From: Pieris napi
Taxonomy: Eukaryota; Arthropoda; Insecta; Lepidoptera; Pieridae
Direction: 5' to 3'
Length of the DNA stretch: 64,000 bases
NCBI RefSeq assembly: GCF_905475465.1
Contig: NC_062236.1
Location: 4,722,001-4,786,000, forward strand
Shown here piece by piece: positions 26,001 through 38,000 of this stretch. The translations under genes and the position numbers were made by a program. Position 1 is the stretch's first letter. The number at the start of each line of letters is the position of its first letter. The notes under the pieces are model-generated. The model worked only from the letters and a program-made list of their open reading frames with translations. It ran no database searches and was not told the DNA's origin.

Positions 26001-29000
26001 GTTTAATAAGCAAAGAAGGTGATATCGCGGGGCCTAACGTCATTTCTATACTAATACTCACCACAACCTCTATGTAGAGGATCCTTAGAGCAGACAATGT
26101 GCTTTCTTTTACATGACTCTGGGGCCTCATCAATTCCATCTTCACAGTGCCTAACACCATCACAGACCTGACTCATTGACACGCAACGTCCTCTTTCGCA
26201 TCGCGACCCATCACATTCTTCCACCTCTTGTTCATTTATCGGCATGGTCGGCCTCTCTGTGTAGCAATTTAATTATACAGTTAATTTATTCCTTCAAGAT
26301 GAGCTACTTTTACTTAATATGTTTACATTTTTATTATATCTTCGGCATGTATTACCGCCAATTTTTTTTAATTCAGAGACGCACTTCAAGACCTGATTAA
26401 TAACTTTCTTAGTATACGAGCTAGCCTTTGAAAGCTAATTCACACGTTTATCAACAATGTATACTTTTCCGAGAAATTAATATATGTAAAATATGCTCGA
26501 TTGTATTAATAAAAGCATTTGAATATGAACGGTAGTGTACACAATTGAACCAAATTTGTGGGAAACAATGAACCTGAAATAACAAACTCGTACCTTCCAT
26601 ATATTTTATTTGATATTTTAAATTTTCAATTTCAGTGCCAGTTAATCGGTTGCCTATATTACATTCGCCCCCCGGTTCAATGAATGTTGCCGCAGGGTAC
26701 CAGCCTTGTTTTGTATGGCAACTAATTATTCCCGCCCAAGGCCGCTCCACAGGATAACCGTTCTGTAATAGGAGCATTCAAGTATTACGCCACGCAATTG
26801 TTGGAGATTATTGACCCCCCCCCCCATGTAACGCGTATAGTAAAACGTTTCGTGAACACCTTTTTATACCTAGACGTTACCATTATGTGGTGTAAAGTAC
26901 TGGAAAGTTGAAAATAATATTAATAATAACGCGTAATTAAATCCCCGCCCCGCATCGTAACGTTTTACAAAAGGATAATTCAGTGACGCTATACCTAAGC
27001 CTATGTGGGTCTTAGTCGCGTCCGTCCATTTCTTTAACAATTTTTTTAGGTTGCTTCAGCCATCTGTGTCTGATACATGTCGTAGATTTTCGCCTTCAAG
27101 ACAAGCCGTTTGCATGCATGTTTCCTAACGATGTTTGCCTTCGCCGTCGAAGCAAGTGATAATTGTGCACATAGAAATAAACCATTGGTGCACAGCCGTG
27201 ATTCGAACACAAGACCTCAGGGTAGAGAGTCGCACGAAAATCATTATGCAAAAACTTAAAATCGAAGAAAAAATTTCCGACCAATATAAGCATTGATAAG
27301 AAGTATGTGTCGCTTACCGTACACGTGTCTATAGTAGACTGTCTCACAAAACAAATTTGATCGCCTCTGCAACCTTCTCTAGTTTCCTTAACCAATAAGC
27401 TGACTGTGTTATTAAATACGTCCTCACCAACTGCTACGCACAATGCCCGTTCATTATTGCCCATATATCTGAAAAATATTAGTAGTTCCATTATATACCT
27501 AACACTCCTATTATATCATTTAAACAGTAACAACACTGTTTAAATGATATAATAAAATAAAATTGTAAGTAACTTAATAATTCACTTAACACTTAAAATA
27601 TTACTTCTATCAATTCATTCAAATCGAAGCTAAGTGAATATGTTAAACAAAATTACTTTTAAATTCATTTCTTATAATTACTTTTAATTCATATTTCTTT
27701 GGTTACTTTTATTTTTAAGTTTATTGCATGTACGGCTATCTTTTTATTGTGATTGGTTTAAGAACGACTACAATGTTATGTTAATCTAGAGTATTATTCT
27801 CATGTAAGTGAATTTTTTTATCTTTTTGAGAAATAAAGTCTTTAAACCTAATTATTCACATATTTTTTATTTGATAACCCACTCGTAGTCATTTACCCTT
27901 TAAAGAATTCAAACGTCGGAATTGTGTTAAAATAAACTAATTATTATTTATTTATTACATCTTAGTAAGAAAAGCATTCTTTGAAATATTACGTAGGAAG
28001 CAATAAAATAGACTTGGCCCATATTTTAAAAGCCATTAAACTCACACAGTAGAGGGAATCATCGGTTTCACCATTGTGGAATATTCCGCCTGCTCTTGTA
28101 AATGTAAGAGAACCGCTTTACTGTTATACAAATCTTTCACGCCATCAACTTTACGTACTTGCTCGTAAAGGCTTTTGGTTGAAAAAAGCGTTTTATGTGA
28201 TCCTAAAACAACCGTATTGTAACGAGGGTTTTGCCTGTAATTAAATTGAAATATGCTTAGAAAATTATACAATGTAGGTAAATAAATATACATATGTAAT
28301 TAAATGTGTACTCGCGAACTACACATTTAAATAGATCATACTTAGAAAATGTCATTATTGCTGCGGAAACAGTAATTAATTTAATAACTGCTCATTTACG
28401 GGGCTTTCAACACTCTAAACTAATCGATACATATTTTAGTCAAACACGAGTTTCTGTTTATATTACAAATGCGTCAATGTTTTGATTTAAAAAGCACGGA
28501 TATTCTTAAAAAAAGAGAGGGTGAGAGGCTGACAACGCCAGCCGCGTCAGGTCGCGAGCTTTTTGGCAGTGTGAGTGTCCATGGGCGGCGGAGTCACAAC
28601 ATCAGATGAACCTCCAGCCCATATGCCTACTGTATGAGCCAAAACTGTAAAAATAAAGTGTAACTGATATAAGATTAATCACCTAATTACTACGCTGGTG
28701 CCGCGACAGAAATAAGATATGCAAGTAATATTATATTAACAAAAATACTTACAAATTCAAAGTACTTATACATTCATTTCTAAACAAAACCCAGGACACA
28801 TCAATAAGCACTCCAGTACACTTATAAACTCCATTAGTGTAAAGTTTTGCAACCCACGGCCATTGCTGAACAACATTGTCAACTGCTGTACGCTCAAAGA
28901 GCTGGGGCACATCAAAATTAGTGTATAAAGACTGATCGCAAGAGACATATAAAGTCATACAAGTTTTTGTTACGTTCGGTAAACATTTTTCTTTTAACAA

Positions 29001-32000
29001 TTCAGGATCTGATATAACGACATTACTAGATTTTTGTTTGGCTTTATCAAAGTGATTATAGGTGATCATTACTGGCTCTTTCTCTGATTTATTTCTTTTG
29101 CTTCTCTTTGTATCGGGTAATTCATGCAAGTTGCTCTCTTTCACGTTAACGTATTTTATTTTATATGAGTTTGCGTTGCTGTAAAACAAATAATTAATGA
29201 TAATTACAAATAAAAGTGCAGTTAATCAAGCTAATCTTCAATTTTAAAAACATTATTAATTAATTAATTAATATTAATTTTGAATTTTATAAAAACATAA
29301 TTTTTTTAGCGAAGTAAAAAACTCAAATACCTGAAACCTAAATATCGGCATATATGCACCGCTGTTTCCTCTTGTTCGTGTGTCGACATATTTTCTTCGC
29401 AAATCACGTGCCAATCGTTATTTTGCTTTTTAGTTACGAAACCGTCGAAACGAACTTTTGGTCTTCCATCAATGTCGAAACGAATATCTTTCCCATTCGT
29501 CAATGCGACTTGAAAATAATAATGACATTAATATACCTATTACAATCTGAGATATGCTACTGTGTTCAAATAATTAAAAAAATATTACTTACAACAATCC
29601 AACTCATCTTCCCCTAATGGACACTGTGGCTTGCCATCGCAAACGTACTTTGTGGATAGGCACATTTGACTACGTTTACAAAGAAACTGATCCCTGTCAC
29701 AGCCAACTAAAATTTAAGAGTAAAATTTAAATAAGTAGTTTATAGAAACGTGTATTGAATACATGTAGATAACGTATAATACATACAACAATCGACTTCA
29801 TCTTGACCATCCGCGCAATTATAGTTCCCATCACATATTAATTGATTTTCGAAGGTCGCTAAGTAATCAATACAAGTACAGTCTAACTCATCCGTTCCAT
29901 CTTCACAATCAGCTTTGTGATCACATCGGTTTTTGAAGGAAATTATTTGTGGAATTCTATAAAAGATATATCGATGTATTAATGAGGCTATTATTCAGTT
30001 TAAAACTAACGCTATAAAGTTAATACTTACTTGTGACATCGAAAATGTATAGGAGGCTTGTGTTTCGCTTTGTATTTTGTTGCTTCAACAGTGTATATTA
30101 TATTTTCGATTTCGGGAACAATATTGTTTAAATAATCTAAGTTTGACGACGTTTCAGTTGGAACAGTCTCTATTATTGCGCTAACATTTTCCTTTGTTGG
30201 CTTAATGCTTGTTTCTAATTTTGTATTTGCTTCTGTTACACTTGGTGCAAGAGTCGTCGTTTGTTTGTTTTCTATGATAGGTTTTTCTGAAGTAAGTGAA
30301 CTATTTAGTTTAGTTTCATCTCCTTGTAAAGGTAAGACATTTTCGGTAGTACTTAATATACCCATGTTCTGGTTAGATAAAGTACTTGCTGTTGTTTCCG
30401 TCTCTAAAAATATGTTACCATGATCGGCACTCGTTGATACCATCGATTCTCCATGTAAGTTGAATGGGTGTGTTTCTAAATTATTCATATATATTGTTTC
30501 TAAGGTCGTAGTTGGAAAATCAATTGGATCATCTGTGATTTCTTCACTCGATTCTTCATCATTCCTATTAGGAGTTGTTATATCAGGTAAGTATGTATCA
30601 GTATAGTTTTTAACAATGTCTGGTTCATTATCATTTAATAATGTATTATTAGTAATATGATTTATATCAGTTGAATTTGTTAAAATTAACTTTGAAGTGT
30701 TGTTGACAGTTGTATTTTCTGAAGTAGCAACAATGGCTTGATTTGTAGAAGCCAAATATTGATCTGGCTCTGATTCATTAATTTTGACTGGGCCTTTTTT
30801 TATTAAGTTGTTTATTCCAATTTCAGATTCGTTAGCATTTTTACTGAATGGAATAGATAATATTTCCTCAAATATATTTGGCTGTTTTTCTTCGCAATTG
30901 AATTCATCTTCACCGTCTAAACAGTCTATTATTTTATCAAACATCCGATTTTTGGGAAGGCATTTGGCTATGCCCGAGTTGCATCTAAATCCAGGGCACT
31001 CTTGTTTAGGTTTAATGTTTGGCAAATTTCTTGAGGCTGAAACATTATTTACATTTTAAATTGATAAAAAATAAAATAAAACTTTTTCACAATAGGGTAA
31101 TAAAGTATTAAGAAGACCATCTGAAAAATACTTACTAATGTGATATTTAATCCAAGGGAGTAAAAGGCTTACTCTAGTATATACTCCAGGTTCGCCCTTG
31201 CGTGCGCAACCATCCCCGTGACTCACAATACCGGCTACATACCATTGGTGTTCGTTTGCAGGATTTTGACATAACAATGGACCTCCACTATCACCCTTGA
31301 AAGAAACATAATTTAATACAAATTTACTCTACTTAATATCATGAAACTAAAAACAAAAGGATCCTCAACATACTTGGCAGGTATCTCGACCTCCTTCAAC
31401 AAGACCAGCACATATTTCATTACCATCTTGATCTTCACGATGATTGCAATGTTCCCAAATAGGTAATTCCACCTCTCGCAAATGGTCAGCTGTAAAAAGG
31501 ACATTTAAAATATATTCATACGTCAAGTTCAAGTTTTGCTAATTGAGATTTCTTACATTGAACATAGATCTGCGTTGATGAATCCAATTAATATGAATAT
31601 TTTAAAAAATCTTTGTTTTTTTTAGTAGTGATAGGTAAAGCATAATATATACAATATACATACGATCTGGTCCGTGTTCAATTGTAGAACCCCATCCTAC
31701 AGCAGTACACAGCGTGCCTGTTGGAGGACCCCATACCCAATCCGCACCAGCCACTTCAGGTCCTGGCAAACATATAGGTCTGATCCAGCGGCTAAATTGA
31801 ATTGCGGGCTTGACTTTTAGAAGACTTAAATCGTTTTTCATATCGTGTTGGTCGTAGTTTTGATTTACGATGACGTGGGTCACACGATAATTCTGTTCTT
31901 GTGGAGAAAATGAGAAGCGACGTAGCATGCCCACTTGTACTTCATAATAATGTTGCCAATATCTGAAATCAAAGAGTAAACAGCAAATTCGAAAAATAGC

Positions 32001-35000
32001 TCATTAATGGGTGATTAAAGATCGAAGTAATAAGAGAGTCTACCGGTGCTTAATTGGATTATGACTAGAAATTTTTAATCGAGTAGACACTTGATAAAAG
32101 AAAATATTTACTACATTTTATCTATATAAATACAAGAAATGTTGGTTTCCTTGATGTTCTTTTTTCTTGGTATCGTTTTATTAAATATTGTTGTGTTATA
32201 TAACTTACTTGTTAACACAGTGAGCAGCCGACATAATCCAATTTTGATTGATGATAACTCCTCCACAGTGAAACAGCCCATCTCTGTACAAAGCTACTAC
32301 CCAAGGCCAAGCGGCTGGTTGACTTGGTTTTCCTCCTACAACTCTACTCTCAGTTCTCTTCTTTCTACTCTCATGAATGCCTTCACGTGTTACATCTCTT
32401 TTAGCTCTTGCTAACGGGTCGTAAAAGAATAAACGGTATGGGTGTTTGTGTAAGAGAAATCTTTTGTTGCGTCCAAACAATTGATTTTCAGCATTCTGAA
32501 AATATTTTTAATGTAACCCTGTGCAGCGTGTTATTTGGTTTGCACGGCTGAAGTTTTTTTTTAGAATATTTTGTAAATAAATATAGTCTATGTTACTCAG
32601 GGATAATTTAAAATTCTAATGGTGAAATATTTTTCATTTCAGTCTAGTAATCCAGTAGTTTGTGAATAATAATATCACACGCGAGCTACTAACAAAATTG
32701 TACGTTTCTATCTAGTATCACAGATAATATGATTTATTTTTAATTTTCTTTTTGGAAGCAATTTAATAATATATTTCAAAAGATATAAGATTTATATTTA
32801 TTTGTATAACAAAACTCATGAAAGGCTTGATAAAATGTTCAAAGCAGTAATGGAAAATTACTTTGAAAGCAGAAATGGAAAATTACTTAAGGTTTTCCAT
32901 TTCTGTGACGAAATTTGAGCAATAATTATACACTTTAATTAGTGATTGGGTTTTGATCACAGAGAAAAGGTTTACTTTAAATATTGCCTCTAAACCTAAA
33001 TAGTTAATTGTAATCAAAATTGGGAAAAAAATTTGAATGAGCAATTTTGGCATAATGATATGAACGTGTGATTCACAATCGGGGGCTAAAATCCCGCTAA
33101 AATACGTTTGTACTGTGAAGTTAGACACGCATACTCATGCAGATCTAAGTACATTTAATATCTGGACTACTTTTTCTGAAAAAGTATTTTATACATATCT
33201 TTTTGTTTTAAACATGTGCCATGTAATACGGAAGAACTCCAATCTAGTCAACAACAACACAGTTGCTCCCTAGTGTGGAGGCTACCGTTAGATTTATTTT
33301 GTCATAACCATATTTTGTTATGCATAACTTTTAAGAAACCTTAGTAGCAAAAGTCGACTACATGTGTCAGGCACAAAGCTGATTACTACTGAAATAAAAA
33401 GCTTAGCTTAGCTTATTAGAAACAAAATGTTATTACTTCTCTTATAAGCTGTGACGATGTTAATATCCTTGTACCGCACAGTAAGTCTGGACACGTGACG
33501 TATATAGCAGTCGAGTTATAACAACTCGTACTATTATGTATAAGACCGCCTGGCGCTGTATTTATGTAGTTCACTTTTAGCGATGGATCAATTTGGTGTT
33601 CTTGGATATATGGAGGTCTGCAAAAAATCGGGTAAACTTAAAAGTTTAATTAAATTGACCTCATACAGAAGAGATGAATGAAACACGACGACTAGACGAC
33701 TCATTGGTCTAGTGGTTAGTACCCCTGACTGCGAATCCATGGGTCCCGGGTTCGATCCCCGGCTGAGACGAACATCGATGTGATGAGCATTTGGTCTTGG
33801 GTGTTTAAATATGTATTTATATGTCTATCTATCTATAATATGTATGTATATCCGTTGCCTAGTACCCATAACACTAGCTTCACCAGCTTAGCATGGGACT
33901 CAGTCAATTGGTGTGAATTGTCTTTATAAAAAACAATAGTGCAAATGTTTATATCTTATTCGTCTAACAGTAGTGAGAGAACCTTTCATTTCACATTAAC
34001 ACACAATATTAAGCAAAATAAATTACAATATTGACTAGTAGGTATAACATTGCTAAATTCTAAAAAGTAACAAAAGAGGGTATTTCAAAATGTGCGTACA
34101 TTCCTACCCTCTTTCTTTTTTATACGTGAGTATAAATTGAAACAACTTATCTATTTAACACATTATTGTTATTACCTTATAATAAGACCTGTTTCGCGAC
34201 GACAGGCATCATGTGCCCACATGTATGGGTTTTTGCAGACAGCATACCACTTCCCTTTAAAATTTCGGTGCAAGTACCCTTCAGTATTTGAAATTCCGAA
34301 GAGCTATAAAAAAGTTGGTCACTTATTATTGGAATATATACTTGTTTTTTAATTATACATATTTTAGAGTAGCAATATAGATATCTCATTATTCTCTTTA
34401 TAACTATCAGATCGTCGCAAATTTTGCATTATCTCTATATATATAAAATTCTCATCTCACAATATTTGTTCCCATACTCCTCCGAAATGGCTCGACCGAT
34501 TATTATGAAATTTTTTATGCATATTCAGTATGACTGAGAATCGGCTACTATCTATATTTCAAACCCCTAAGTGATAAGGTGTGTCCACCCAAAAATTATT
34601 ATTTTATTTTTTAGACATTTTTTTTTGTTATGATATAGCATACAAAAATACATACAACCCTTAATTTCCATCACACTCTACGATCAACCCCAATTTTTTA
34701 TTATAGCAAATAGTTATTTTTATTGATTTCAATGTTCCTTAGAAATAATATACATGGCAAAACAATGTTTGTCGGGTTAGCTAGTATTAAAATAAAAAGA
34801 CTAATTAATAAACGATAATAATAATCATGATAAACATGCGAACTCTCTTGCCGTGAACTTGAATGATAAAAAGCATTCAAAATCTCAAGTTATGTTAAAG
34901 ATTTTTTATTACGTAGTTATCGCATAAAGAAAATAAAAATAATAGTTACAGGTTTGTTATGAAGACTAGGTGCTAGCATGGTGCAGTCGTTTTCGTCCTG

Positions 35001-38000
35001 GTGGTTCGGGCAGTCGTTTATATTATTACATCGTTGCTCTTTTGTATAACACATGCTTTGAGTTCCATCCGAAACTTCACAGCTGAAAGTGTTTTCGCTA
35101 CAACCTAAAAATAAACTTCTTATTACGTTTAAATTTATCTGTGTGTCGAGATGATCAAACATATTTTTTGTATTATCATTAACACCTGAGAAAGCCATAA
35201 CAATAAATTATTATCACATGAGCAATCAAAAAACGGTATATAGACGGTAGACCTATTTATGATAGGTATCTCGATTAGTTTTATATAATAATCCTATAGG
35301 CTTAGGAATATATTATGTAATATTCAGTACAAAAAATCTTTGATACATCATGCATTGAATATTATTATGATAATTTCAGCGTACGTAACAAGAAAATAAA
35401 TATCTAACAAACTTCTATTTTTCTGAGAGACACTACATGAATAATGTAAAACAATATTGTTTTCTTTATTATGCTAACATAAATACTGAAGTCCTGATAG
35501 AGGCAAAATCCGAAAGAAAGTTGAAGACGCATAAATATAACGCCAGTTCATAATTATAATTTCGTTTAAATCTGGATTTTTCGAAGACCTATTTACTAGT
35601 AGACGCTGTAATTTTAAATGTCATTTGTAAAATGGCTTAAGGACACGGAGAACCTCGCGATTATTCGAAATATTCTAAAATTTAAATAATTCTCAAATTA
35701 CTTATAAAATCTGTAATACTCACTTACAAAGTAATTTTACTGAGTTTTGTACCTATTATACACTAACTAATAAATTCAAAGGAGTCTAACCCTAAGTTGC
35801 AGAGTCGAGACCTAGTGTCTTTTGTAGGATAAAAACGTATTGGTTTTCATGTACGGGTGTCTAAACTTAGCACAAACAGTTTATTGAATGTTAGGTAAAT
35901 TTACAATAACGTACCAAAACATCCCATTTCATCTTCCCCAAATGGGCAATCGAAGTATCCATCACAAAGCCTGGTTCTATCCACCCGCTCCCTGCAGCTA
36001 CACCGTGTCTCGTCACTCACATCTTCACAGTCAACATTTCCATCACACCACAACGTTTCATTGATGCAGTCTCCGTTACTACAGGCTGTAGTACCAGATG
36101 GGCAATTACGTTGCACGGAGCTGTCTTTGGCGAAGGGAGGTTTACAACTGTAGAATAATAGGAATTTATAGTACGGATAGGATAATCAAAAATGTATTAT
36201 ACGTTATAGCTAAAAATAGAAATGTTAATGTCAAAATATGGAACATAATAGTGAAATAACTAAAAAAAGGGCCGCTACTTTAGGCGCGCCTTTTAGGTCA
36301 GGGCCTCAGATTTTTATATCTATCGATCAGTGATCGTGACTTTTTGGTACAAAGGCATGCCGGTTTCCTCGTTATGTTCTCCGTCACCGTAAAAATGCGT
36401 GTTAAATGTGCGAGAGTCAGTCACACTAAATATATTCCGATATTTATAGACGGTATCTTCACCACATACTTAAGGTATATATTTTTTAGTCTTTATAATA
36501 GTATAATATAATTAAAAAGACAAAACACAAAATTTATCTATATATAATATATTTTATAAAGAATTGCTAGACTTCATAATTTAGACGAAATATACTTATG
36601 TCTTAAATTTAATATTTCATCATAATAACATTATAATATACTCAGGACAAAGAAAGCTTGAATACATATGTAACTGTGTAAAATACTCTTGAATTATTTA
36701 TTAACTTTGACAGCCAGACGTAATGAAGAAACGTTGTTAATATTTATAAAGGTAAACTTACTTTGACTTGATGTTCATCGCAGTTTCAATATCTTGAGGG
36801 TGCGGTTTAATCTTACGCTTGTTCCCAAGCTGCCCTTGAGGATAATCTGGAAAAATCTCCGATGGAACTTGCCTGCAATAAGTTAATTAGCGCTTACTCT
36901 CTTGTTCATTACGTCTTAACTAAATTACACATTAGTTCTTTGCTTTAAAATTCTATTTACGCTGTGATGAATCGAGACTTATCAGTTCTTAAGTTAAAAT
37001 GCTGTTTCGTGCATGAGGTGATTTTGCTCTACACTACAATCCGTGAATTTGCGTGCTTTTTGACAGAAAACTGGGATGCTATTTATCCTCCTATTTCTCT
37101 AAGTTCACATATTGTTCATCGAATGGTGTATGGGAAAGGAATTTATTCAATTGTTTGAAGCAAGCATAGTCGTGATTTCAACCTGAAACATTTATCGTTC
37201 ACCGGTACTTATAATCCAAATCTCCGGTTTGATCGGAGCCCGACTATATAGGCAGTTTGTATTTACTAAGACTGATGAATAATAAACGTTGTTAGATGTG
37301 AAGCATACATATATACAATACTATACTATTTTGATAGATTTATCAAAACAAATATTTTTATAAAATGGTGTAGGTATTTGCGTGTTGTTTTCACAAGAGT
37401 GTAAGTGCGTGCTCCTAGTTCACAATGCCTACTGCTGATAGAGGACCAATCTTAGTCTTCTGTCTTTGTCTTCGTCCTTACAAACATTTTGTAAAATGTA
37501 TATAGCGGATAATATATTACTAAAGGCATCGCATCCGTAAAGGTTCTGTTTAGTACAGCGAAAATTACTCATCGATTTAAATTGATAAAGATTATTATGC
37601 ACCTAAACAAGGAGTAAAATTAATAAAACTTACTTTGACATTATATTTAGAGCAATCTCTATATCTTGAGGGTGCGGCTTTTGAATGTCTTCGTGTGTTC
37701 TTCCATACGGAGGCAAAAAGCTCATCGGAATTTGTCTGGAATAAAATCGTCGCTTCTAATTACCGAAATTTAATATATATGTCACCGTAAAATTGTAAAC
37801 ACCGTTAGATTGTAATCTATCTCGCGAGATTGTAAACTGTCGAAAGATTGTGAACCTCAACGAACTGCTTACAATTTAACGTATTATTTCTGTACATGTC
37901 GGATAATGAGTGAAGTGAGAAGCTACAGGTCCAGTATACTTTTAAAGTCACTGTTTATGATAACCAATCTATGTCGGCTTAGTACTGTAAGAATAATTTA

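Larger units (their letters stand above)
26594..29178 (-). other. ndl: nudel exons 19-22: degenerate second protease domain
   Basis: Exon 19 encodes a trypsin-like beginning (QQWPWVAKLYTNG, then a C-T-G-V-L-I core). At the catalytic His position the sequence reads RNEC instead of AAHC (about residue 1450). Where the family has CxGDSGGP, this copy reads TCTNGYPVE at the exon 21-22 junction, so the catalytic Ser is also gone. It is therefore a pseudoprotease, as reported for the C-terminal protease domain of Drosophila Nudel. Exons: 28753-29178, 28046-28234, 27318-27468, 26594-26762. Confidence 0.82.

Noticed and set aside
30205..31059. Plus-strand open frames opposite nudel exon 15
   Set aside because: They are antisense shadows of the long coding exon.
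33692..33770. Apparent tRNA gene with good A and B boxes
   Set aside because: It continues into a SINE body and ends A-rich; the tRNA stems do not close.
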